From the NCBI GenBank assembly GCA_963977945.1, contig CAXBQO010000006.1, positions 1 through 23,946 on the forward strand: a DNA stretch of 23,946 bases, read 5' to 3'. A program made the position numbers and the translations under genes. The stretch comes from CALMJB01 sp963977945. GTDB taxonomy: Bacteria; Actinomycetota; Actinomycetes; Nanopelagicales; Nanopelagicaceae. The notes under the pieces are model-generated. The model was not told where the DNA came from. It was given only the letters and a program-made list of their open reading frames with translations, and did not search any database. Positions 1 to 5,706 of this stretch are shown piece after piece. How positions within the stretch are numbered: position 1 is the stretch's first letter; every line of letters starts with the position of its first letter.

Positions 1-165
1 ATCGAAACTTTGTTTTCGATTTCTAGAGATTCATTGTTAATCGATCTAAGAAATATACAATACGATTACTTATATCGATTCCGTACGGTACTTAGGGTGT
101 CTCCTGCGGGGGATGCACCATTTGTCGCGCATTCTAAATTGCGGAAGGTGATAACCCTTGATTAA
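1..165 (+). CDS. 3' end of an unrecognised reading frame entering from the left edge
   Basis: Frame 1 is open from the first base to a TAA at 163-165, giving 54 residues with no start inside the window other than possible TTG or GTG codons. In AT-rich DNA such a run without a stop is uncommon, so it is probably coding. The peptide begins IETLFSISRDSLLIDLRNIQ and ends KLRKVITLD, and I do not recognise a family. The same frame continues open after the TAA down to 309, where it ends in a strongly basic tail. One reading is that this is the end of an upstream gene, followed by a second small gene starting at 184. The other is that a Gln codon CAA became TAA and split one gene, because ITLD(Q)LEELKRMMEKVNQYH reads as one natural helix. 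The sequence to the left of the window is needed to decide. Confidence 0.4.
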   Translation: METLFSISRDSLLIDLRNIQYDYLYRFRTVLRVSPAGDAPFVAHSKLRKVITLD

Positions 166-183
166 CTTGAAGAACTTAAACGG

Positions 184-309
184 ATGATGGAAAAGGTTAA
201 CCAATACCATGTGAAAAAATCACACGCATCCCAATTGACAAATAAACAAGTCAAGGCAAGGAATAAAAGCAAGGCAGCAAAGAAAGCCCGTAAAAAACAA
301 AGGAGATAA
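184..309 (+). CDS. Small Lys/Arg-rich ORF, possibly the broken-off C-terminus of the preceding frame
   Basis: From ATG 184 (or 187) this frame encodes 41 residues: a short helix followed by a tail packed with lysine and arginine (KAAKKARKKQRR at the end). It lies in the same frame as the open stretch 1-165, separated only by the TAA at 163-165 and six more codons. It stops 2 bases before the ATG of the PLDc_N-like gene, whose ribosome binding site lies inside its last codons. No strong ribosome binding site precedes ATG 184, which favours a C-terminal remnant over an independent gene. A basic tail of this kind suits a nucleic-acid-binding or ribosome-associated protein, but I cannot assign a function. 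Confidence 0.3.
   Translation: MMEKVNQYHVKKSHASQLTNKQVKARNKSKAAKKARKKQRR
300..305 (+). promoter_or_regulatory. Ribosome binding site of the PLDc_N-like gene
   Basis: AAGGAG lies six bases before ATG 312. It is one of the few strong Shine-Dalgarno sites in a window where many starts look leaderless. It fixes the start of the small membrane protein and suggests that the gene is translated from a longer transcript coming from the left. Confidence 0.6.
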
Positions 310-311
310 CT

Positions 312-503
312 ATGACACCACAAGAAAAAGTACGTCGATTTCCAAAATGGGCTTGGTTATTAATAATTATGTTCTTTAATTTTTTATTGGGACCAATCCT
401 GTGGTTTGTATTCGGCAGACCACGTAAATTTCCTGGAGCAGGCGGAACAAAACGCAGAATAATTCCGCCAGATGACAATCCAGATTTCTTGCGAAAAATT
501 TAA
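312..503 (+). CDS. Small PLDc_N-like membrane protein
   Basis: This is a 63-residue protein. A basic N-terminus (KVRRFPKWAW) leads into a hydrophobic stretch at about residues 13-34, which ends in the pattern GPILWFVFGRPRK, and then a polar, proline-rich tail. The pattern of Trp-rich helix, GP-x-x-W/Y-F-x-x-GR and basic residues is that of the PLDc_N family (phospholipase D/cardiolipin synthase N-terminal-like). Here it stands alone as a short membrane protein without any nuclease domain. Short stand-alone members are common in actinobacteria and their role is unknown. The gene sits 2 bases after the preceding small frame and ends 9 bases before the convergent stop of the cytochrome c operon. 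It has a strong AAGGAG site. The family call rests on the motif only. Confidence 0.7.
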   Translation: MTPQEKVRRFPKWAWLLIIMFFNFLLGPILWFVFGRPRKFPGAGGTKRRIIPPDDNPDFLRKI

Positions 504-512
504 TTTAAAATT

Positions 513-1370
513 TTATAAACCAGAGTAAGTGTGTTTTCCAGATCCCCACACATTTACGTAAACATAATTAAATAAAAATGTTGATCCGGCGATTAAGCAC
601 AACCAAGCTGCTTTTCGCCCTTTCCATCCAACAGTTAAACGGGCGTGAAGATACGCCGCATATGCCACCCATGTAATAAATGCCCAAGTTTCTTTTGGAT
701 CCCAACCCCAATATCTACCCCAAGCTGCCTCTGCCCAAATTGCTCCAGCAATGACAGCGAATGTCCAAAGTGGAAATACAAACGCAACTAATCGATAACA
801 AAGCAAATCTAAATATTCCAATGTAGGAATTTTCTTAGCCCACTCAGGTCTGCCACTTGTGCGTTCGTATTTATCCAAAATTAAATATGTGGCAGCAATT
901 GTGTTTGCAAGTAAAAAAACACCACCAGAAATTATTGCCGCTGAAACATGTATTACCAGCCAAGTAGACCTTAGCGCTGGAACTAAAGGTGCACTTGGTC
1001 GATAAAGCAATGTGATAGCAGTTCCTAAAGTCAACAAAATTGCTATTGATACCGGAAGTCCCAACCAATCAAGTCGATATTTAAAAAGCGCAAACAAAAA
1101 CGCGCCGCAGAAAGCCATCGCTCCGGTGATAGAAAATTCATACATATTTCCCCAGGGAACTCGGTGTGCAGAAATTCCACGAAAAATAACTCCGGCGGTT
1201 AGCAAAATAAATGCCAACACCATCTGACCATTTGCTAATTTTGTGGTGCGGGAACCACTTTTTCTCTGCCATGCAACTGAAAAGGCATAAAGAAAAAAAG
1301 CTAAGGTAAAAACTGCCATCGCAGAATAAATAAGATAATTTGAGAAGGTAGCTGCGCTGCGATCAGACAT
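513..1370 (-). CDS. ccsB: Cytochrome c biogenesis heme-handling protein CcsB (CcsA family)
   Basis: This 285-residue polytopic membrane protein is the heme-handling half of the System II cytochrome c synthase. It moves heme to the outer face of the membrane and, with ResB, attaches it to CXXCH apocytochromes. The WWD signature is clear at about residues 212-233 (WAEAAWGRYWGWDPKETW). Candidate heme-ligand histidines are H69, H141, H242 and H280, and about seven to eight hydrophobic segments are visible. The length is typical for the actinobacterial form. Its ATG overlaps the end of resB by 8 bases, so the two are translationally coupled. It is the last gene of the operon, and its stop faces the convergent small membrane-protein gene 9 bases away. 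In actinobacteria this CcsA-family protein is usually named CcsB. Confidence 0.93.
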   Translation of the reverse strand: MSDRSAATFSNYLIYSAMAVFTLAFFLYAFSVAWQRKSGSRTTKLANGQMVLAFILLTAGVIFRGISAHRVPWGNMYEFSITGAMAFCGAFLFALFKYRLDWLGLPVSIAILLTLGTAITLLYRPSAPLVPALRSTWLVIHVSAAIISGGVFLLANTIAATYLILDKYERTSGRPEWAKKIPTLEYLDLLCYRLVAFVFPLWTFAVIAGAIWAEAAWGRYWGWDPKETWAFITWVAYAAYLHARLTVGWKGRKAAWLCLIAGSTFLFNYVYVNVWGSGKHTYSGL

Positions 1371-2838
1371 TTGATTTAGCGAGCAAAATTAATTGAGAAA
1401 TTTCATCGGCCAAACCAGGAATTTCATTCCGAGATAGCCCAGCTATTTCTACACTTGTTGCTCCAGATTTCCCTTTCTCTTTTATTTTTATCCAAATTCT
1501 TCTTTGACGAACAAACAATGACATTAATAATCCTATTGTTGCCAAGATCGCGCCAATCAAAGCCAACGCTTTTCCGGGATCGTTAACAATTTGTAGGTTC
1601 ACCCATGATTTCCAACCTACAAATGTGATGGTGCCAACACCAAAGTCATAACTTTCATTGATTGATAACGCTTTCAAACCAATTTGCTGCATTTTTGAAG
1701 TGTTAATTCGATACACCGATTGTGGAACGCCGGTATTCATTCCTAAATCACCTTGCCATACCGAAACTAACAATCTTGGATCTAAAACTTCAGGATAAGA
1801 AGAGAAACCACCACGTACTGGATCTCGATCTGCAGTTGGTAAAAATGAGGAAACAAATCCAATTTGTGGATTCATATCAGGAATCTTGATTGCGCCAATA
1901 GATGTCAAATTTCCATCTTGGGGCAAAAATGTGACTGCGCCATTAAATATTTCTCTGCCATTTTTATCTTTTACTCGAACGATTGGGGCATAACCATTTG
2001 CCTGTAAATAAATCTTGGTACTACCTATTGTCAATGGTTTATTAACTTTGATCACAACTTGCCGATTTTGATTATTTGTTACTAACCCAGCGATTAACTC
2101 GTAATCGAGTGGTTGATTATTTGCTGGATCATATTTGGCTGTAAATTTTTGAAGTTCTAAGGTAAAACTTGGTAAGGAATTTTCATTTTGTAATCTGCCA
2201 AAAGTCAGATTGTCATAACTAGTGGGTACATTCACAAATCTTTCGCCACTATTTAAAATGACATCACCTTTATTGCCATACAAAGCACCTAGTGCAATTG
2301 CAATCAATATGACCACCAGTGATAAGTGAAAAACCAGATTACCGGTTTCACGTAAATATCCTTTTTCTGCACTTATTGCATTTGTTTCCACTCGAATCCG
2401 AAATCTTTTTTTGCGCAATATTTTTGCGAAAGTCTCTAACGAGGCTCCGTCTGCGATTTGATGGTGTGACATTTTGTCTAGGTATTTTGGTACTAATGTC
2501 GGTTTAGCCAGACTTTCCTTCAGATGCGAAACTGCTCGCGGAAGTACACAGCCAACTAATGAAATAAAGAGCAATAAGTAAATGGCAGAGAACCAAGGCG
2601 ATCCATAAACATCAAAGAAACCAAAACGATCTAGAATTTTTCCGATTGTCGGATTTTCAATTAAAAAACTTTGAACTCTAATTGGATTTTGGGTTCGTTG
2701 CGGAAAGATTGATCCTGGAATTGATGCAATAGCAAGAAGTAGTAAAAGAATTAGAGCAATTCGCATGCTGGTTAGTTGTCGCCACAACCATCGCAGAAAA
2801 GCAGTGCGCTCTAATTCATTTGAAAATGAATCCTGCAT
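1363..2838 (-). CDS. resB: Cytochrome c biogenesis protein ResB (Ccs1)
   Basis: This 491-residue protein is the partner of CcsB in System II cytochrome c assembly and is thought to present the reduced apocytochrome to heme. Hydrophobic segments are seen at about residues 24-46, 83-101, 168-186 and 423-443. A long extracytoplasmic domain (about 190-420) lies between the third and fourth, which is the ResB/Ccs1 layout. H171 in GNLVFHLSL of the third segment is in the position of a conserved heme-contacting histidine. NDPG precedes the last helix as in relatives. The start codon overlaps the ccdA stop by one base (TAATG), and the 3' end overlaps ccsB. The cytoplasmic tail after residue 445 is short and not specially conserved. 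Confidence 0.92.
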   Translation of the reverse strand: MQDSFSNELERTAFLRWLWRQLTSMRIALILLLLLAIASIPGSIFPQRTQNPIRVQSFLIENPTIGKILDRFGFFDVYGSPWFSAIYLLLFISLVGCVLPRAVSHLKESLAKPTLVPKYLDKMSHHQIADGASLETFAKILRKKRFRIRVETNAISAEKGYLRETGNLVFHLSLVVILIAIALGALYGNKGDVILNSGERFVNVPTSYDNLTFGRLQNENSLPSFTLELQKFTAKYDPANNQPLDYELIAGLVTNNQNRQVVIKVNKPLTIGSTKIYLQANGYAPIVRVKDKNGREIFNGAVTFLPQDGNLTSIGAIKIPDMNPQIGFVSSFLPTADRDPVRGGFSSYPEVLDPRLLVSVWQGDLGMNTGVPQSVYRINTSKMQQIGLKALSINESYDFGVGTITFVGWKSWVNLQIVNDPGKALALIGAILATIGLLMSLFVRQRRIWIKIKEKGKSGATSVEIAGLSRNEIPGLADEISQLILLAKSNV

Positions 2839-3590
2839 TACAACACCGGAATGAAATTGGATGCGATATCTCTAAACCAATTCATTAAAAAATTCCAAAT
2901 ATTTAGAAGCTGCAGCACTCCAATTAAAATTAAAAACGCTCCACCAAACCGAGAAATAATCAATCCGCGCCTCGTAATCCAATTTCGAAGTTTTGTCGTT
3001 TTTTCTAATGACCAAGCCAATAAAAGAAATGGGATTCCTAAACCTAAACAATAGGCCGCACTAAGAATTGCGCCTCTGGTAGCGGTAGCACTTTGAAAAG
3101 CCAGAACTTGAACTGCTCCCAAAGTTGGCCCGATACATGGCGTCCAACCCAAACCAAATGCAAAACCAAGTAATGGTGCGCCAATTAATCCACCGGGTAC
3201 TTTCCAATTTGGTTTAAATGAACGGTAAAACTTTTCAGAGTTCATAAAAATAAGCCCGAGAAAAATCATCAAGATTCCAAAAACTATAGATAAAACCCTT
3301 TCGGCACCGGCAATTTGTGCACCTAATCCACCAAATGCAACTCCATATGAAACAAATAAAAATGTGAAACCAAAAATAAATAACAAGGTGCCAAATAACA
3401 ATTTAGTTTTACTAAATCTATTTTGGTTTTTGCTGTTGTCGCCTGCTAGACCAGATATATACGAGAGATAACCTGGCACTAAAGGAATTACGCAAGGTGA
3501 GACAAATGAAATCACACCAGCGAAACCGGAAACCAAAATCGCCAAAATTAAACTGCCATCAAATACTTGATTAATAAAAAATTCGGTCAT
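2838..3590 (-). CDS. ccdA: Thiol-disulfide electron transporter CcdA
   Basis: This 250-residue integral membrane protein of the DsbD/CcdA family passes reducing equivalents from cytoplasmic thioredoxin across the membrane to extracytoplasmic thioredoxin-like proteins. Six hydrophobic segments can be picked out. The two redox cysteines sit in the expected motifs: C33 in FVSPCVIPLVPGYLSY and C152 in GWTPCIGPTLGA. Its immediate partner is the lipoprotein thioredoxin encoded upstream, whose stop overlaps the ccdA start (ATGA, 4 bases). Overlaps on both sides indicate one polycistronic message with strict stoichiometry. The length and motifs leave little doubt about the family. Confidence 0.94.
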   Translation of the reverse strand: MTEFFINQVFDGSLILAILVSGFAGVISFVSPCVIPLVPGYLSYISGLAGDNSKNQNRFSKTKLLFGTLLFIFGFTFLFVSYGVAFGGLGAQIAGAERVLSIVFGILMIFLGLIFMNSEKFYRSFKPNWKVPGGLIGAPLLGFAFGLGWTPCIGPTLGAVQVLAFQSATATRGAILSAAYCLGLGIPFLLLAWSLEKTTKLRNWITRRGLIISRFGGAFLILIGVLQLLNIWNFLMNWFRDIASNFIPVL

Positions 3591-4141
3591 GTCTCACTCA
3601 ATACTTTGTTTAAATACTCTTCTAAATTAGCAACTGTCACTGCGCCACTAAATCTAACCGCTACCTTATTTTGCTGATCAATTATCAATGTTGTCGGAAT
3701 TGCATTTGGTGATAAGGATTTCTTAAATCCCAAAAGAATTTCATCATCTATTAAAGATGGATAAGTAAGTTTAAAGTTGTCTACAAAACTTTTAGCTGCT
3801 GACAAGTTATCGCGGGTTAATACCCCAATAAAATTTACATTTGAATAGCGAGTGGAAAAATCTTGTAAAAGCGGTGCTTCGGCTCGACACGGTGAGCACC
3901 ACGATGCCCAAACATTTAAAACAGTGACAGTATTTTTTCGGTTTTCGTATTGCTCACCAGTTAATGTTTTTCCAGATATTTCTGGTGCGGCAATCCGCTT
4001 TGATTTTTCGACCCATGTGACTCCTCTGGTTCCAGCTACATAGCCAGATTCACCAGTAGAAACACCACTGGCACAGCCGGTTAACAAAAAAATTAAAACT
4101 AAATTAGAAGTTATTACGCGTTTAGTTTTCAAAGTATTCAA
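3587..4141 (-). CDS. resA: Lipoprotein thioredoxin of ResA/TlpA type
   Basis: This extracytoplasmic thioredoxin-fold protein keeps the CXXCH cysteines of apocytochrome c reduced. The active site is WCSPC (C82, C85 with the start chosen here), in the context VLNVWASWCSPCRAEAP. A PTTLIID strand carries the cis-proline. The frame is open further upstream (possible starts ATG 4198 and ATG 4222), but those overlap the phosphatase gene by 38 and 62 bases and put extra residues before the signal. I prefer TTG 4141, 19 bases after the phosphatase stop. It gives a compact lipoprotein signal: MNTLKTKR, then a hydrophobic stretch, then the lipobox LLTGC with C23 as the lipidated cysteine. The ribosome binding site before the TTG is weak, so the start is uncertain; the family is not. 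Confidence 0.87.
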   Translation of the reverse strand: MNTLKTKRVITSNLVLIFLLTGCASGVSTGESGYVAGTRGVTWVEKSKRIAAPEISGKTLTGEQYENRKNTVTVLNVWASWCSPCRAEAPLLQDFSTRYSNVNFIGVLTRDNLSAAKSFVDNFKLTYPSLIDDEILLGFKKSLSPNAIPTTLIIDQQNKVAVRFSGAVTVANLEEYLNKVLSET

Positions 4142-4160
4142 AATAACATTTCTCGCTAAT

Positions 4161-4781
4161 TTATTTTTGAGGTAGTAAATCTCGAGCCGGCTCTTCATAA
4201 CTAATACCAGAAATGGCTCCATTTGAATCTAATTCAATTGCGGTAACTGAGGCGAGAGTGCATTGGCGCTTTCTGGGATCGTGAATAAATCTTTTACCTT
4301 CAATAAACCTTCTTAAGATCCAAATTGGCAGTTGATGAGATACACAAATAGCACTTTGACCATTTGCGCTGTCACGGGCCAGCCACAATGCACGCAACAT
4401 TCGATTTACTAAATCTACATAAGGCTCACCCCATGAAGGTTTTGCTGGGTTCCATAAATGCTTCCAACTCGCCGGATGCATCAAAACTCCGCTACCTAGT
4501 TCAAATTTTTTTCCTTCAAAAATATTTGCCGCTTCAATCAAGTCATTGTTTGTCGAGATATTTAATTTGTGAACATTTGCAATTGGTTTTGCAGTTTGTT
4601 GCGCTCGTTCTAACGGCGAAGCAAAAATTGCACCAATCTTTAAATTACTAGACCACTGTGAAATACGTTCTGCCATTTTTTTACCGCGGTCAGAAAGATT
4701 CCATCCAGCTTGCTGCCCATAAAGAATTTTTTCTGGATTATGCACCTCGCCATGTCTAACGAAATACACAATTTGGCTCAT
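4161..4781 (-). CDS. Histidine phosphatase family protein (phosphoglycerate-mutase-like)
   Basis: This 206-residue cytoplasmic protein of the histidine phosphatase superfamily has the RHG motif at R9-H10-G11 (VRHGEVHNP), where H10 is the expected phosphorylated residue. R59 in SPLERAQQTA and the second catalytic histidine H149 in SHQLPIW are also present, with an acidic residue near E83 as the likely proton donor. The substrate is not known. It is the first gene of the cytochrome c operon. A phosphatase of this family in front of a thioredoxin, CcdA, ResB and CcsB is also the arrangement of the Mycobacterium tuberculosis Rv0525-Rv0529 region, as I recall it. This points to a conserved but undefined link with cytochrome maturation. 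The start ATG has a -10 box six bases upstream, so the mRNA is probably leaderless. Confidence 0.88.
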   Translation of the reverse strand: MSQIVYFVRHGEVHNPEKILYGQQAGWNLSDRGKKMAERISQWSSNLKIGAIFASPLERAQQTAKPIANVHKLNISTNNDLIEAANIFEGKKFELGSGVLMHPASWKHLWNPAKPSWGEPYVDLVNRMLRALWLARDSANGQSAICVSHQLPIWILRRFIEGKRFIHDPRKRQCTLASVTAIELDSNGAISGISYEEPARDLLPQK

Positions 4782-4787
4782 AAGACA

Positions 4788-4793
4788 ATCATA
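4788..4793 (-). promoter_or_regulatory. -10 box of the cytochrome c operon, leaderless start
   Basis: On the minus strand TATGAT is followed by six bases and then ATG 4781, so transcription would start at or next to the A of the start codon. No Shine-Dalgarno site is present. No good -35 box is seen, which is usual for actinobacterial promoters. Confidence 0.5.
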
Positions 4794-4805
4794 AAGCCAG
4801 CACTT

Positions 4806-4839
4806 AATCGCAGCGATTGAAGAATTTAAATCACTTCAA
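4806..4839. promoter_or_regulatory. Operator-like inverted repeats between divergent genes
   Basis: Two dyads sit back to back in the 93-base divergent spacer. AATCGC-a-GCGATT (4806-4818) is a perfect 6-1-6 repeat, and TTGAAG-N11-CTTCAA (4817-4822 and 4834-4839) is a perfect 6-11-6 repeat. They lie about 25-60 bases upstream of the cytochrome operon start and about 35-70 bases upstream of the HAD gene. That is where a repressor or activator would act. No regulator is identified. Confidence 0.3.
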
Positions 4840-4862
4840 CTCGCATCTAAGCAAACACTCAG

Positions 4863-4868
4863 TAGGGT
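4863..4868 (+). promoter_or_regulatory. -10 box of the HAD-IB phosphatase gene, leaderless start
   Basis: TAGGGT is followed by six bases and then ATG 4875, placing the transcription start at the start codon. There is no ribosome binding site. The box fits the actinobacterial TANNNT consensus. Confidence 0.5.
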
Positions 4869-4874
4869 TAAGTC

Positions 4875-5651
4875 ATGTTAGAGCGCTCACAGAATGCAGC
4901 GTTTTTTGATGTTGATAACACCTTATTAAAAGGTTCAACTTTATTTTTCTTAGGCCGCGGAATGTATCAACGTGGTTTTTTTTCCAGAAAAGATATCTCC
5001 GCATTTGTGCTTGCAAATCTTCGTTTTCGCCTTACTGGAAAAGAAAATCGAAATGAGATTGAAAGATTCAAGGATGCCGCTTGTGCATTCATTAAAGGTC
5101 ATAAAGTTTCTGAAATTGAAGAAATCGGAAATGAAATTTATGAAGAACATGTCTCACCCAAGATTTGGCAAGGCACAGTTTCGATTGCTCATGAACATCT
5201 AGATAAAGGTGAACCCGTTTGGTTAGTAACCGCAACACCATTAGATATGGCACAACTTATTGCTAAAAAATTAGGTTTGACCGGAGCATTAGGTACAAAG
5301 GCTGAAAAAATTGATGGTATCTATACCGGCAAAGTCATTGGCGATATTTTGCACGGCGCCGCAAAATCTGCTGCCGTAAAAGAACTTTCGGTAAGTCAAA
5401 AATACGATCTAGAAAATAGTTACGCCTATTCAGATAGTCATCATGACATTCCATTACTTGAAACTGTAGGTAAGCCACGAGTGATTAATCCCGATGCCTT
5501 ATTGAAAGTAAAAGCATTTAGAGAAAACTGGCCAGTTTATGACTTCCGTAAAGCTAGAAGAAGTAGAAAAATATTTGGACCATTAATCGGTCGCATTGTT
5601 GCGGTTGGAGTTTTAATTTCACCGAGAAGATGGATTAAGCGAAAAGATTAG
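4875..5651 (+). CDS. HAD-IB family phosphatase (SerB-like)
   Basis: This 258-residue HAD-superfamily hydrolase belongs to subfamily IB, the group of phosphoserine phosphatase-like enzymes. Motif I is FFDVDNTLLKG with the nucleophile D12 and the acid-base D14. Motif II is VTATP with T119. A lysine near 164 fits motif III, and motif IV is SDSHHDIPLL with D187 and D191. The insert after motif I is helical, as expected of a C1 cap. The last 30 residues hold a hydrophobic stretch (FGPLIGRIVAVGVLIS) between basic patches, which might bind membrane. The substrate cannot be read from the sequence; SerB1-type and lysophospholipid phosphatases both fall in this subfamily. It is transcribed away from the cytochrome operon from its own leaderless promoter. 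Confidence 0.85.
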   Translation: MLERSQNAAFFDVDNTLLKGSTLFFLGRGMYQRGFFSRKDISAFVLANLRFRLTGKENRNEIERFKDAACAFIKGHKVSEIEEIGNEIYEEHVSPKIWQGTVSIAHEHLDKGEPVWLVTATPLDMAQLIAKKLGLTGALGTKAEKIDGIYTGKVIGDILHGAAKSAAVKELSVSQKYDLENSYAYSDSHHDIPLLETVGKPRVINPDALLKVKAFRENWPVYDFRKARRSRKIFGPLIGRIVAVGVLISPRRWIKRKD

Positions 5652-5686
5652 ATAAATACTTTTATTACTTTAACTCTTATTCACTC

Positions 5687-5697
5687 TAAGGTAATGT
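5687..5697 (+). promoter_or_regulatory. -10 region of the helicase-associated protein gene
   Basis: Two overlapping candidates precede ATG 5707: TAAGGT (5687-5692) and TAATGT (5692-5697). The first would give a leader of about 8 bases, and the second would start at or just before the ATG. No ribosome binding site follows, so the message is leaderless or nearly so. Confidence 0.4.
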
Positions 5698-5706
5698 TGG
5701 CCGGTT

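Noticed and set aside
1..20. Inverted repeat ATCGAAA-N6-TTTCGAT at the left edge, possible terminator
   Set aside because: The stem is weak and AT-rich, no long T run follows, and it lies inside the open frame 1-165.
81..119. Palindrome CCGTACGG and an imperfect hairpin at 96-119, possible RNA element
   Set aside because: Both lie within an open reading frame. The hairpin has a mismatch and a wobble pair and resembles no riboswitch I know.
488..512. AT-only stem between the convergent ends of the PLDc_N-like gene and ccsB, possible bidirectional terminator
   Set aside because: The stem is all A-T pairs with a short spacer, so it would be too weak to call from sequence alone.
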